Shown: positions 34,578 to 46,139, counted from the first letter of the stretch. The stretch is 64,000 nucleotides of DNA from Bugula neritina (GCA_964035545.1 OZ037769.1:8967429-9031428), one strand, 5' to 3'. Translations and numbers: made by a program. Notes: generated by a model not told the origin, from the letters alone.

Positions 34578-37500
34578 CCATCAACTTGGAAGAATCTGAC
34601 ATGAGTTTCTTCGAGGGATCTACATCTCCTTCACGTCTTGCTTGCATCACTTCCATTCCAAAAGCTTCAAAGCACTTTGTTGGATTATATTGTATAACTT
34701 GGTGAACTTTAGTAACTCTAAGCCTATGGTTTAGATACCACGCGAGCAATGGAGTTGCAAATAACATTTTGTGACCAAAGTAGCTGTTCAGCAACGTTTT
34801 CTGTGGAGATTTGAGTAACCCATTTGATACTGCAAATTGTTCCATATGATGACCTACATCTTTCCTTTGCATATAAGCGTGTTTTGGAATTGGTTGAAAC
34901 TCTGCGAATGCACTCTTTAGTTCATCAGATGTTTCTATATCACATTCAACCATACCAAATAGTTTTTCAGATTTGACTTCAGCTAGTATTTGATCTTTAG
35001 TTAGCTTATATCTTTTGTCAACCATATAATTCAATTCCTCACAAAATTTCTTTAGCAAAGTATTACGTGATTTCAACTCAAGAAATTCACATTCCCATGA
35101 ATGGTGTACTGTACACCCTATATCTTCTAGATACTTCAGGTTTTTGTAAGTTCGCAATTGATTTTCAAGATCTTTGACTCGATCAGTAAATCTCCCATTG
35201 GGTGAATAATCACACATGTGTGAATGGAAGTAACAACCGGAGAACTGGAGTACAACTGGACCATTAGGAGTATCAACATACCCATCTACTGGTATCTTTT
35301 TTCCACCAATTCGCTTCTCCACTCCATTAAACATGTGCTGAAATTCAATTTGCATTTCTTTCTCTTTACATTTAATCCATTCAGTTGCTAGCTGACCATG
35401 GGTGTATCTTTTTTCAAGCTTAAATTCATTTTCCCTCTTTCTTCGAACATAAATTCCAGTTGGCATATCACGCATTGGGTTTGACAAATACATTCCAGAT
35501 ATGTCTGCTCCTAAACAAACCTTTGTGGTTTTAGCATTTTCTCCATAATATTCTGATTTGATTTTTGTAGTTTCTGCGTGTTGGTATCTGTGGAATATGA
35601 TTGACATTCCACCTCTAATATTTTGCTTTACGAGATTATACAAATCTTTATCTTTTTCCCCATAGAGGAAAAGTTGCGCATTCTTTTGCTTGAGGTCAAA
35701 TAATCGTTTAATTGCCAAACCTGGCGTTGAAAAAGCCATTTTAAAATCTAGATTTTTAGTTCGGAAAGACTCATTTTGTTTTTGTATTTAGCTTTCACAA
35801 AACCTGTACAATCAGCATTGTTGTAGTAAATGAGTAGGTCTTTCAACGTTTTCATGTTATTTTCAACCCATATTATTCTACAGTAGTTGTAATCTTCTAA
35901 GCTTATTGTTTCTTTTTTCAGCTCACTGTAAAAGTCTTCACGGGATGGAAAATCTGTTTGCTTCAACATTTCCATAGAAGTAAACTTTTCATAAATCCAG
36001 AAGAACTTCTTCGAATCTATCTCCATTGCCTTCAGGTAATCAGCGTAGCTAAACCCTGGTGCTAGGTAATTTACAATGTCCAGAAAGCGTAACCTTTCCG
36101 TTTTGATGCACATGTAGGAATTAGCTTTTTTTATTACAAAATCAATAGAATGGTCTTGATCTAAAAGATACTTGAACAAATGCTTCTTAATCAATGGAAT
36201 GTCATAAGATTCAGAGTTGAATCCAAAAACAAGCAAATCTGATATGTAGCTGTTGAGCTCTTCTTCAAGTTTATCAAAAGTTTTTTCAAGCTGTTCAACG
36301 CTAGCATTGTCTCCGGCTTGTTCTTCAAGTGTTATTAGTTCATTTCTTTTCTGTTCAATCTGTGTGAAGATTGATTTGTATCTCAACTTCAAACGTTGGT
36401 AGCACAAATCTGACAATTTCTCCAAGTATATCATCATTTGATGTACCACATCATACTCTGAATTGCTTTCATTCACAAAGCACACAGGTTCCGTAAAACC
36501 AGCAATATTACTAGCAATACTAATTGATGCTAGTCGATGTTTTGCTATCCATTCAATTGTTTTAGTGTTGTTGGGTAAGTCAGTTTTGTCAAAGTACGCT
36601 TCACAATCTCAAACAGCAAAGTATGGATAATGCTTTCTGCTTTCATCAGTTGTTATTCCGTATTCGTTCAGCTTTTCAAATATTGTCTTTGAAGTAGTCG
36701 CAATACCGGACGGATACACAAACTTTGTAGCTGAAGAACATGACAACGAATGTCTCTTGATAGCATTTGCTGATTTCATTAACTTTGAGCAATATTCGCA
36801 TCTGTATGATTTTGTATATAGTCTGATGTTTTTAATCCAAGAGAAATGATTTTCATACAAATGTAAATTAAAGTGTTCTTTAAAATTTGAAGTTGATCTG
36901 TAATGTAGTTTTGCGGTGGTTTCACAGGTTACTTCTTCCAAACAGTAAACATTAATAGATATTGTAAAAAGTCTCTCTATGCTTGGTAAATCATCTACTG
37001 TAACGCCTTGAAATTGATCTTCAGATATCTGTTTTGAGTCAACAAATTTCCGAAAACAATCTCTGGTGGATGATTCTAAGGAATGTTTATTCCTCATCAG
37101 ACATAGGGCTCTAAAGATACATAGTTTATCAGTGTAAAGCCTTCCATTAGTATCTATATCAGCTGATACAATAGCTTTGTTGTTTTTGATGTAGTCTGGG
37201 AGTAATACTGGACATCCAATTGGATGGTTGTATATCGGGTAAACATAAAAAGCTATGTTGGTGATCATGTGTATTGACAATGAAGTATTGGGTCTGTTTT
37301 GTGTAGCATACTCAATGAAATCTTTATCCGTTAACTGATCAATGAATTCTCTGAAATCTGCCAGTGTTTCAATGAGCACAGGCTTGTCTAGCAATTTATC
37401 TTTGTTAGCTGATGCATGGTAGTATCTCAACTTTTGTTCTGTGTTGTTAATTAGGATAAAACCTAAAGAAGCATTGACTTTGAATTTCATTTTTTGATCT

Positions 37501-37751
37501 TGATACAGTTTTATCATGTTGTTTCCTCCAATAGTATCGGATATATTATTGTTTTCAACTCTTATATTGTAGATCTTTGTGTATCTACGAACTAAAGCAT
37601 AGCTTTTTATTGCCGACCAGTTTTTTATTAATAGTGAATTTGTTTCTTTTTCTTTAGGACCATCATATGGTATTGGAGAGTCCTTTTCATCAACAAAGTT
37701 CGTTCCAGTGTCAAGTTGTTTCTTTGTAACAACCTCACTTGATACAGGTCT

Positions 37752-37896
37752 CTACAATATATTTTTTAACCAAATGTAAATCTTCCATTGAAATAAGTTT
37801 GCTATTTAATAGATTTTACTCTCTCTAGTCAACATTTTTAAACATTCATGACAATGATCATGATTCAATATGAGTATGTGTTATGGTGTGTCTTAC
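37752..37896 (-). other. Apparent spliceosomal intron in the PolB 5' region
   Basis: 145 bp with GTAAGA donor and ATTGTAG acceptor on the minus strand. It joins the zinc-finger exon to the long open frame in phase 0. Confidence 0.65.
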
Positions 37897-38204
37897 CAAA
37901 GAACATTCATGGGATTTATCATTGATCAACTGCTTGCATTGTTTACATCTCCTTTTATGTACGTTTCTATGTCTACTAAGACTTTGTCTGTGGCGTATGA
38001 CTTGTTGCATTCAGAAAACGTGAATCTTTCTAAAGAAACAAGACATAATTTAAATAATTTACTTTCATCAACCATGACAACTTATATTCAAAGTAATTAT
38101 TTTGTTATAATATACTAAAGTGTTTTTGTAGTTCAATATTATTATTATACACAACAAACTTTTACTTCTTCTATTAACTTTTCTTTACAGTCAAAAGGAG
38201 TGGT

Positions 38205-38790
38205 AAATTGTGAGCTAAAGTACTTTAGTTTATAATACATTTCATTAGCCTGGTATCTTAGCATTTTCAGCAAATAAATTTTTTAAGCAGCCTATTGGTA
38301 GTAATTGAGAACAGTACATTAGTTTGTGTTACATTTCATTAGTAATCTCAGCATTGTTAGTGAATAACTTTTCTCATAAGAATGATCAGATTTTTTATTT
38401 ACATTGAACAGTTATTTCATTTGTTAGCATTTCTTCATGATAATTGAGAACAGTACATTAGTTTGTGTTACATTTCATCAGCAATCTCAACATTTTTAGT
38501 GAATAACTTTTCTCATAAGAATGATCAGTTTTGTTTTATTCATATTATTGAACATATATTTCATTTGTATTATTTGGCAACATTTCTTAATAGTAATTGA
38601 GAACAGTACATTAGTTTGTGTTACATTTCATTAGTAATCTCAGCATTTTTAGTGAACAATTTTTCTCATAAGAATAATCAGATTTTTTATTTACATTGAA
38701 CAGTTATTTCATTTGTTAGCATTTCTTCATGATAATTGAGAAGAGCACATTAGTTTGCGTTACATTTCATTAGTAATCTCAGCATTTTTA
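38205..38790 (+). repeat. About 140-bp tandem repeat inside the Polinton
   Basis: Four good copies and one decayed copy of a 140-145-bp unit (core AGTACATTAGTTTGTGTTAC, then TTCATTAGTAATCTCAGCAT). They start near 38205, 38305, 38443, 38587 and 38730, between the PolB start and the BEN-like gene. It is non-coding. Confidence 0.85.
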
Positions 38791-38957
38791 AGTGATTAAA
38801 CTTTTTAACACAAATATCACTTTTTTCAAAAAAAAGTTAACAGACAGCAGCGTATTGAGTATACAAAAGTATAAATACAATATTAGCTTTGTAAACACAT
38901 GTAAAATGTTAACTATCATAATGGTTAATGTAACTCATAACAATATTGATAAAAAAA

Positions 38958-40060
38958 TTAAAGGAATTTCAGATTTGGTTTATTGGTTTTAAAATACCCT
39001 TTCTCATTAGGACCTAAATCCTCTAACTGAATTTCGCAGATGTTTAAGGCCCAAACATAATCGATGCCATACATTTTTATAGGCCCAGACCTCAACACTG
39101 CCGTGAGTCTCATGCACATTTTCTCTAGTTCTTCTGCAGGCAACAAAACTGGCTTTCCGTTACCTCGAGCATTAACACACGAGTGGGCTGTTCTCATTTT
39201 TACCGTGAAACCTAATGTTCTTACCAATAATTTGAGAAGCATGATTTTTCAAATTTTCTAATACCCTACTCTTTTTATATACAAGCATGGGCCGCCGTTT
39301 GTAACTGTCGATTTGTAACATTTGAGTTCACCGATGAACTCCGAAGATCTGACATAAAAATGTTTTTCATGGTTGTATGTCAAAACTATCCTATCCCCCT
39401 TCCTATGGAAAGCCAGTTTTGTTGCCTCAAAAGAGGTTTCATCTTTTAGGTAATGTTGCTTACCATCATCGATCCTGAAACAAAATAAATAGTCTATCAA
39501 AACATTATTTAGGGAGTAATTTTTACAATACAATAAAATGAAAAGTGTTATATCTGTGCTAATATAATGAAATAATGTAGGTGAAGATATAATACTTACT
39601 TTGCATGGTCTTTTTCATTTTCGTTTTGAGGGTTTTGAGATTGTGCAGTGGTTTCAGTTTCTCTATAATTCAAGATATATAATTTATTATGACTTGGAAA
39701 ATAAGTATTATGAACCAAATGTTAAATTTTGTGGTAGATTTAATTTTGTAAGCAGATACCAAAATTTCTAACAAACTTACTTGTCAGGAAGTGTGTGATC
39801 TTCTGTCACTTTAGGAGCTTTTAGTTTTTCCTTATTACTTTCACCATCGCTAAAAAAATATTTGTTTATTAGCCAAATAACTATCCCTATATATATAAAA
39901 ATAAAATGTGTCTATTATCTTGAATTATTTAATAATCAGTTAAATCATGCTGTATGTAACTTACTTTTTTCGTTTCCTAATTGAGGGTTTTTTTTCTTTT
40001 TCAGCGAGCTTCTTTGTATCCGCTAATTCTTTTTCAAGAAGTTTTATTCTTGCAAGAGGG
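38958..40060 (-). pseudogene. Spliced coiled-coil / BEN-like gene at the Polinton right end
   Basis: Exons 39965-40060, 39781-39849, 39600-39662 and 39474-38958 have GT-AG borders, with GTAAGT at all three donors. All three introns are in the same phase and the frame joins without error. The first exon codes for a Lys/Glu coiled coil (RIKLLEKELADTKKLAEKE). The middle exons are hydrophilic. The last has GDRIVLTYN, GGPCLYIK, then LLVRTLGF...HSCVNARGNG and LPAEELEKM, which fit a BEN-type DNA-binding fold. TAG 39258-39260 and TGA 39249-39251 interrupt it before the best BEN-like part. The 5' exon was not found. It lies wholly inside the TIRs, so it is cargo or a captured host gene. BEN is a tentative reading. 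Confidence 0.5.
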
Positions 40061-40254
40061 CTAAAATTAGATTAGCATATATATTTTTTTTCAACTATAC
40101 TTATGGCAGGAAAACTATAGATGTGCTATGAGCCTACTAATTTTCCTAATTACAGGTTAGCTGCTAAGCTAATTAGAAATAGAGCTTGTTAACTATACAA
40201 TTTTACCATTCTAATAACTGCACAAAATCAATAATGTCAACCTATTCAAGGGTG

Positions 40255-40335
40255 GGCGATGTAAACTAGTTGAAAATGCCCTATACAATTCTACCGACGA
40301 TGTAAACTAGTTGAAAAGTGGCTTCCTATACTACT
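40255..40335 (-). repeat. Polinton right terminal inverted repeat
   Basis: An exact 81-bp inverted match to 26626-26706. It contains two copies of the TTTTCAACTAGTTTACATCG core. Confidence 0.93.
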
Positions 40336-40341
40336 CTCAAT
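40336..40341 (+). repeat. Polinton target-site duplication, right
   Basis: CTCAAT immediately after the right TIR, identical to 26620-26625. Confidence 0.95.
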
Positions 40342-40660
40342 ATTGTTTTGCATTAAATACTGTGATAATTTGTGGTGGTGCTTGTCCAGCCGCCCCAGTT
40401 TCCTGGAGAGCCCAGGGTAGTGTTTTCAATGTTAGAGCTGTTCCTCCTAGCCAGTCTCCTCCAGTTGCCACCCTGCCTCTCTCTTTCTTTCTTTAGAGGC
40501 TAGTTGAGTTTTACAAAATTGCAATGCTAGCTGGCACAAATGTGATAATTTATGGGTATGCACTAACTCAACTAGTGAACATAACTCTCTGTTGAAAAAA
40601 AAGAGAAGACAATTTCAGTTAAAAGGTGTCTTTATTTAATAGCTCAAAATAAAAATATAC
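40342..40660. other. Flank between the Polinton and the inverted duplication
   Basis: It contains a locally GC-rich patch at about 40380-40500 with no convincing exon or domain. Confidence 0.4.
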
Positions 40661-41044
40661 CAAGTGTCTGTATATTGCCAGCCAATAGAGTTTCTTGCTA
40701 AACAGACTTACTACAGAATTTTTTGCAAAAAATTATGGAAGTTTTTCTTTCCAATGAACTGCTTTGCTGCCAACTACTTTATTTTGTGTTGGTAATAGCT
40801 ATGTGCTATGGTATTACTACTCATTGGTAAATACAATGTGCCTAATATTGTAATACTTATACTAGTACTGTTACATAAGCATACTGTATGTCTTGTGCAA
40901 GAAAACAAGATATTTCTAACTTGAAAGTATTATGCTGTGACTATTGAGTTTTAAATGCTTTATGGCAGGTCTTTGTACAAAAATCAAAGCAGTTTAGAAA
41001 CTGCAGTACCATAATTGTAAATCACAAATTTGGTTTTCATTTGC

Positions 41045-41720
41045 AGTACACGAAAGAGGGACCAGACAAAGTCTATAAATATAATGGAGGAAGATGAGAG
41101 AGTTACTGTAAAGTTAGCTATATATGAAAAGCTTCAGTACAATTTTGTACAACATTCTATAAAGTATAAAAAAGGAAACACACTCATTAGCAGAGTACAC
41201 TGTTTACTGCAACACTACAATTCCTAGGTCAGTTAGCTGCTTAGAGACAGAAACAATGCATGATTTAATATCTTAAAGTTGTGAATATTGCAAAATTTGA
41301 GACCAAATTTTGTAAAAATAAATAAATAAATTAGTAGTTCAAAAATCACAGAGCAAGAATTGCAATATAATTTATATAGTTAATATTTTTCAGTCAATTA
41401 CACTCATATTCAAAAGAGTATATAATGAATGACATCATGGGGGTTTCGCTGAAATTAGTTATTCCTACAGAATCTGACGTACTCAGGGAGGTATATGAAA
41501 GACTTAACCTCTATTTCATTCAGAGGTCAATAAAGTACGATGTGAAAGAAGAGCTCAATGAACCATGTCTATAATGATTCACTTAGACAATGAAACCAAA
41601 ATTCAACGTGAATACGAAAGTTTCAATCTCGCAGTGAATGGAGCAGATGAACAGTCAAAACTTTCATGTATGAGAAGTAAAGTCAGTGATGTTTGCATTA
41701 ATCTACAATAAATAAAGTAA
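41045..41720 (+). pseudogene. Decayed repeated coding modules in the left arm
   Basis: Three short related reading stretches occur in succession. One begins MEEDERVTVKLAIYEKLQYN. The second contains VLREVYERLNLYFIQRSIKY and the third KIQREYESFNLAV. They share a [KR]..YE.[LF]...... pattern and look like duplicated exons of one gene. The matching part of the right arm (about 51300-51650, minus) is more decayed. No family was recognised. Confidence 0.35.
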
Positions 41721-42887
41721 AGAATTTGCATGACAGAGTCATAAAATACAACAGTATAGAAACATTGACGGAGGAAAATATGTTTGGTACCAATTTTCAA
41801 ATTGATGGCATATTCAGCGACTGCAAGACAATTTATTGTAAGTAAAACATATGTTTTCATAATAACAGTTAAAATCACATGATCATGTTGCTTAGTAGTT
41901 ATACTATAGTAGTCATACTATAACTTAATCACTTGCCATAATTGTATGTATGTTAAATTTTGTCCTGTAATGAAGTATATACTATTTATACCGCTTATTA
42001 ATTACCTTTATATTTACAGATAGACTAGACACTCAGGTAGGAGAACTGGAAAGACCAATTAGTTGGAAACAGAGAATCATATACCTTTTTATTTGCAACT
42101 CTTGTAAATCAGACTAATTAGAGTACAGGCTCTAGACTGGGTTGTGAGAATTAAATGGCAGTTTACATAGAAATATAATGCAATCAATTATTATATTATT
42201 TTAATTTGATATAATTTAGATATAACTTTTAATTTGGGTATACTAAATTGTTTAGCATCAGGTAAACATTTGATATTAGGCTGCTGCAAGACTTTTAATT
42301 TTGTAATCCTGGTTTATTATATAAGAAAGACTTATCCAATCAAAAACTTATATCATTTAACTTATTGCAATTCACTTGCATATAAACATTATTATTTTGA
42401 CAAACAACATCAGAATATAATTACAATTTCAAATTTCTGTAACTTGGTAATTTAGTCAGTGTTCAAAAAATTACAACAATATTAATTAGTTCTTGACATT
42501 ATCAATAGTGGTAAAATATTCTAAACTATCAAATTCTATTAAATTAGAACGTGATTGGACTTGGGAATAATAGAATATATAGTGCTGACTGTTGCTTTGC
42601 TTTAAATGCTTACTTCAAACACCTTAGTAATAACAGGAAGAAACATTATTTAATAAATAGTTATGTTTTATAAAATTTATTGAAATTGAAAAAGTTAATT
42701 GTACACTTGGAAATACAATAAATGAAGTAAAAGGAAAATGTGTCAAGTTACACAACATAAAATGACAAAAAATTTGTCAAGAGAAGTGGTTAAATTTGTA
42801 AAATGAAAAAATTTGCACAAAAATTTAAAAAGCTAGTATTATTGTTATAAATAGATAAGTTTATATACCATATTGGTAAGTTGGATA

Positions 42888-43541
42888 TTAAAGTTTCTGA
42901 AGATATTGGTCCAAGAAATCTGCAACTCTATTACATTCATCTTCATCCTCATTGAAAGCTTGAGGGAACTCAGTAAAGCTAACAGAACTAGGCAAGAGAA
43001 CATTGTTGATCACACTTTCACTGTCTATACTATTTTCTAACTCCTGTATGATATAATAGTAATATTCCTCTTGGGCATTATCAATACAACTCTGTTCACC
43101 AAAATAATCAGTAAAGTTCTGTTCTTCAAGATAGTTGATAAAGTTCTCTATTTCAGAGCTAATCTCATTGTTATATTCCATCTGACCATTCTCTTCAGAA
43201 CCTTCACCTTGATCTTCATTGACTTCACTTTGATTATCAATACCTTGTGGTTCATCATCATCTAGTGATTCGGAGGATGAGAGCACATGGGTGCACAACC
43301 CTTCTTCTGGATGCATTTTTAAATATTGATTTCGGAATTTGGATTTAGGCAGCAGTTTTATGTTGTCTATTGTTTTACAAATTGCCAACCGTTTTCTTAA
43401 ACTTCTGTCCTTTTTCTTCAGCACTTTCAAATTCTCTTTTCCAAGTTTTACCAACTGTTTTCTTTTCTTTGAAATCCTCTGGTCAATGCAAGCACATGCA
43501 TTGCTACCATCTGCGCAACTTCTTCTAACAATAACCCTCAT
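42888..43541 (-). CDS. Unrecognised basic/acidic protein, copy A (left arm)
   Basis: 217 residues. The N-terminal third is strongly basic and probably helical (KKRKQLVKLGKENLKVLKKK), followed by a conserved KSKFRNQYLKMHPEEGLC. The rest is very acidic (DDDEPQG, EDQGEGSEENG, EIENFINYLEEQ). A CTTCAG acceptor just before the ATG suggests an upstream exon. Basic then acidic halves recall a transcriptional regulator, but no known domain fits; the basic part lacks the bZIP signature. Copy B (49527-50180) is nearly identical and copy C (45571-46110) is diverged. Conservation among the three argues that it is or was a real gene. Confidence 0.65.
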   Translation of the reverse strand: MRVIVRRSCADGSNACACIDQRISKKRKQLVKLGKENLKVLKKKDRSLRKRLAICKTIDNIKLLPKSKFRNQYLKMHPEEGLCTHVLSSSESLDDDEPQGIDNQSEVNEDQGEGSEENGQMEYNNEISSEIENFINYLEEQNFTDYFGEQSCIDNAQEEYYYYIIQELENSIDSESVINNVLLPSSVSFTEFPQAFNEDEDECNRVADFLDQYLQKL

Positions 43542-45570
43542 AGTAGTGTCTGAAGTAAGATGAATTACAATAATGTATTTGATAGTTGCAGAAACTCTGA
43601 CAACGTTTTATGCTGAACAAGAAGTAAGTTGAGTAAATTGTATTGTATGCTACTCCTGTCAAGAATTATTTAAAACAGTCAAAGAGGATCTGTTCTCTAC
43701 CATATTACCCCTGGCTAATTAAATCCAGATTTTGCTTTCTTATTTTCTTCAGAATATAATGTACATTAGATTGAAAATAAAACTTTTATGTAATAAAAAA
43801 CTCACACTTTACTTATAAAACCAAAAATTTCATCATAATAACTTGAGCAATATCATACAAAGATGTGCTAAACTTAAATAATTGCATTTCTTGTAAGAGT
43901 TTTAAAAGCTAAATATTTGTTATATCACACATACCTGTACAAGAATGATAATTGTAGTTTCAGTCAGAAATCTTAATCAAATGAGTTTCTTCAACCAAGT
44001 GAGACTGAGAAATCTAAAAGTTGAAGCTTCTTGTTAAAACTGAGAATACAATTTACTTCTAACAGAGCAAAATGTAGAATGATTCAACATGAACTGCTGG
44101 AACAGCTATAGGTATTTATATTGAGTAATTCCAAAGCTATCCTATTGTGTGAGAGCTGTGGTAGCCAAAGAAATTGTATATTTAACCCGTCTTAAAGCTT
44201 AATAATTGCTGTATAGCGTTCTAAGATATGTTATTAACAATAATTGTCATGCTCAGAAGTAATAAGGTGAGAGATAGATGAGCTTAAATTTAATATTCTG
44301 TAAAAACTGTATAAGTATTTAATTGTAAAAATTTAAGAAAATCTTATATTATAGTAGTACATTGCTCTATCTGATTGTTACAAATACTAAAAATATACTA
44401 TTGAATATTAAATTACATGTAATTAGTAGTTTAAACATATAATATGTTTTTAATATGATTAGTCATTTTTGGAATCCATAAAAATAGTTGATTTCACAAA
44501 TACCAGAATTGAAAGATTTTCACATCAGCAATATGCTTGAATTTGGAATTGAACCTCAATAACTGTCGTCATAAAACAGCTCATATTAATACTGAAGGTA
44601 AAAGAATATTATATCATTGTGATTTAACCAGTTGCAGAATTTATATGCAAAATTTAAATATCTTCAAAAACTCATGATTTAAGAAGAAACAATAATTTTA
44701 GAGAAACTAAAATAGCAAAGACTGAAGTTGAAAAGATACATGCTTTAGTTGTTTACAATATAAAGCTTTTAGTGTTGATTTCATGCGTGCAAAATGCATG
44801 ATAGCAAATAATAGATTTTGTAATTTTCACAGACATTATTAAATAATGACTTGTAATTGTTTTGCAAACTAACATAACGATTTGCATAATTAGTAGATTT
44901 ATATGAATAGCTGTAAGCTTCTGTTTGAATACTATCATTTCTTCCTATTGCTTATTTGTTTTCTGCTTTGTTGTTTATTATATATGAAACAAGTCTCTTT
45001 TACAAAAATGTCTTGTCTTGCAGTAATATTACTTTTTTGATAAATAATAAATTTATTGGATTGAGGATGTATCAGCTGCATGCCATGTATGACAAATAGA
45101 GTAGCATCCATAAATAACAACTTGCACTGTTGTGTTTATCTATTTTAATTGTACTGATTACTATCAACCTCCAATCTCATACATTATGAGTCTAAATAAT
45201 TATACTCTTTTCTACTAAAAAATATGAAATTATGCTTTGCCGGTTTCTGTGTGCAAGAAAGAAAGATTGGCTAACTCTTACAAATAAGTTTATTCTCAAA
45301 ATGAACAGATTGAGTCATCTGTTAAATTACAATTTATATTTTTCAACCTATTATTGTAAATGACTACAACTCTACAGCCATATACCAGTTGCATAATATA
45401 TGAACAAAAGCTTCTCAAAACATAGCATAGAAACACAAGACTAGGAAAATACAGATGAATACATTTAGAAAGAAATGGAAAGAAAATTTGCAATGTAAAC
45501 TTCAGTTACATGCCAACGTTGTGGACAGTTGAATCTACCGTATCTGCATATATCAGTTCAGGTTGATAGC

Positions 45571-46110
45571 TCACAGAGTAATTAAATAATCTAACATAGA
45601 AAGTATGGCTTCATCATTTTCAGCTTCATCCTCTACTGGTGTATGAGTTGTCTCCACAACACTGGGTGTGTCTTGGAACACCGTATCCATGGTGACATCA
45701 CTAACATCATTGGTATTCTCTTCTGTGTTAGGTTGGTTATTGTAGTCATAACTCTCAAGATTGTCACTTTCCTCAGCTTTATTTCCACTTTGACCTTGCC
45801 TTCTAACCCCATCATTTCGGCCATTTTGTACTCTAATTTCTTCACCATTGTATGAAGAATTCGAAGGAAATGCATGAGAACACAATCCTTCTTCTGGACA
45901 CATTTTTAAAAACTGCTTTCTAAATCGAGATTTGGACAAGAAGTGAATTCTGCAGAGAGTGTTACGAAGAATCAATTGCTTCTGCAAGTTTTGATCTTTG
46001 GCATTGAGCTCTTTTAGATTTTCCTTTCCTAGTTCGAACCACTGCTTTCGTCTTTTCTCTATCTTTCTCTTGATGCAGTTTTCTCTATTTCTTCTAATTC
46101 TAACCCTCAT
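45571..46110 (-). CDS. Unrecognised basic/acidic protein, copy C (spacer)
   Basis: About 179 residues from the ATG at 46108-46110, chosen because copies A and B start at the equivalent Met-Arg-Val after an AG acceptor. It shares RKQ...LGKENLK.L..KD..L and KSRFRKQFLKMCPEEGLCSH with the other copies. The acidic tail differs (EENTNDVSDVTMD) and is shorter. The intact frame despite divergence suggests past selection. Function unknown. Confidence 0.6.
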   Translation of the reverse strand: MRVRIRRNRENCIKRKIEKRRKQWFELGKENLKELNAKDQNLQKQLILRNTLCRIHFLSKSRFRKQFLKMCPEEGLCSHAFPSNSSYNGEEIRVQNGRNDGVRRQGQSGNKAEESDNLESYDYNNQPNTEENTNDVSDVTMDTVFQDTPSVVETTHTPVEDEAENDEAILSMLDYLITL

Positions 46111-46139
46111 TTTTGTGTCTATAAAATAATTATGCAATT

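Larger units (their letters stand above)
33636..38075 (-). pseudogene. Protein-primed DNA polymerase B with two apparent introns and several frame breaks
   Basis: The element's own replicase, about 1,300 codons. An ATG at 38073-38075 opens an exon with C2H2- and CxxC-type zinc-finger residues (CNKSYATDKVL, CKQC), shifted by one base near 37974-37983. Intron 37896-37752 (GTAAGA...TTGTAG) follows. The next exon has another finger (YRCEYCSKLM), then an in-frame TGA at 36609-36611 just before the Exo I D-x-E. Exo II (FNSESYDIPL) and Exo III (YYNNADC) come next. A frameshift near 35750 precedes motif A (GADISGMYL). An inserted GCYFHSHMC...WECEF segment resembles a Vsr-like endonuclease. Intron 34577-34457 (GTTAGT...TTTCAG) splits motif B (NSTYGRT); motif C is SDTDSMYFS. 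Both introns join frames exactly. The stop is at 33636. Confidence 0.9.
26626..40335 (-). mobile_element. Complete Polinton (Maverick) virus-like DNA transposon
   Basis: A 13,710-bp element bounded by 81-bp terminal inverted repeats (26626-26706 and 40255-40335, both beginning AGTAGTATAGG inward) and a perfect 6-bp target duplication CTCAAT (26620-26625, 40336-40341). Six-bp duplications and AG-starting ends are hallmarks of Polintons. All recognised genes are on the minus strand: protease, major capsid, basic minor protein, penton-like protein, integrase, unknown, small hydrophobic protein, ATPase, PolB, and a spliced BEN-like gene. MCP, integrase, the unknown gene, PolB and the BEN-like gene carry frameshifts or stops, so the copy is probably inactive, though the near-perfect TIRs argue for recent insertion. 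Confidence 0.96.
40670..45150 (+). repeat. Left arm of a large imperfect inverted duplication
   Basis: This arm matches the reverse complement of about 47478-52710 along its length, with indels and moderate divergence. Examples are 44030-44120 against 48985-49080, the protein genes 42888-43541 against 49527-50180, and 45060-45150 against 47478-47570. Ends are approximate because similarity fades. Confidence 0.8.

Noticed and set aside
37870-38118. 82-codon open frame on the plus strand
   Set aside because: It overlies, in antisense, the zinc-finger exon of the Polinton polymerase, which has recognisable finger residues and splice sites.
26626-40335. Free virus or prophage-like contamination
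   Set aside because: Perfect 6-bp target duplication, TIRs and host sequence on both sides show integration in a eukaryotic chromosome as a Polinton.
42888-43541. bZIP transcription factor
   Set aside because: The basic region lacks the Asn-x7-Arg signature and a regular leucine heptad.
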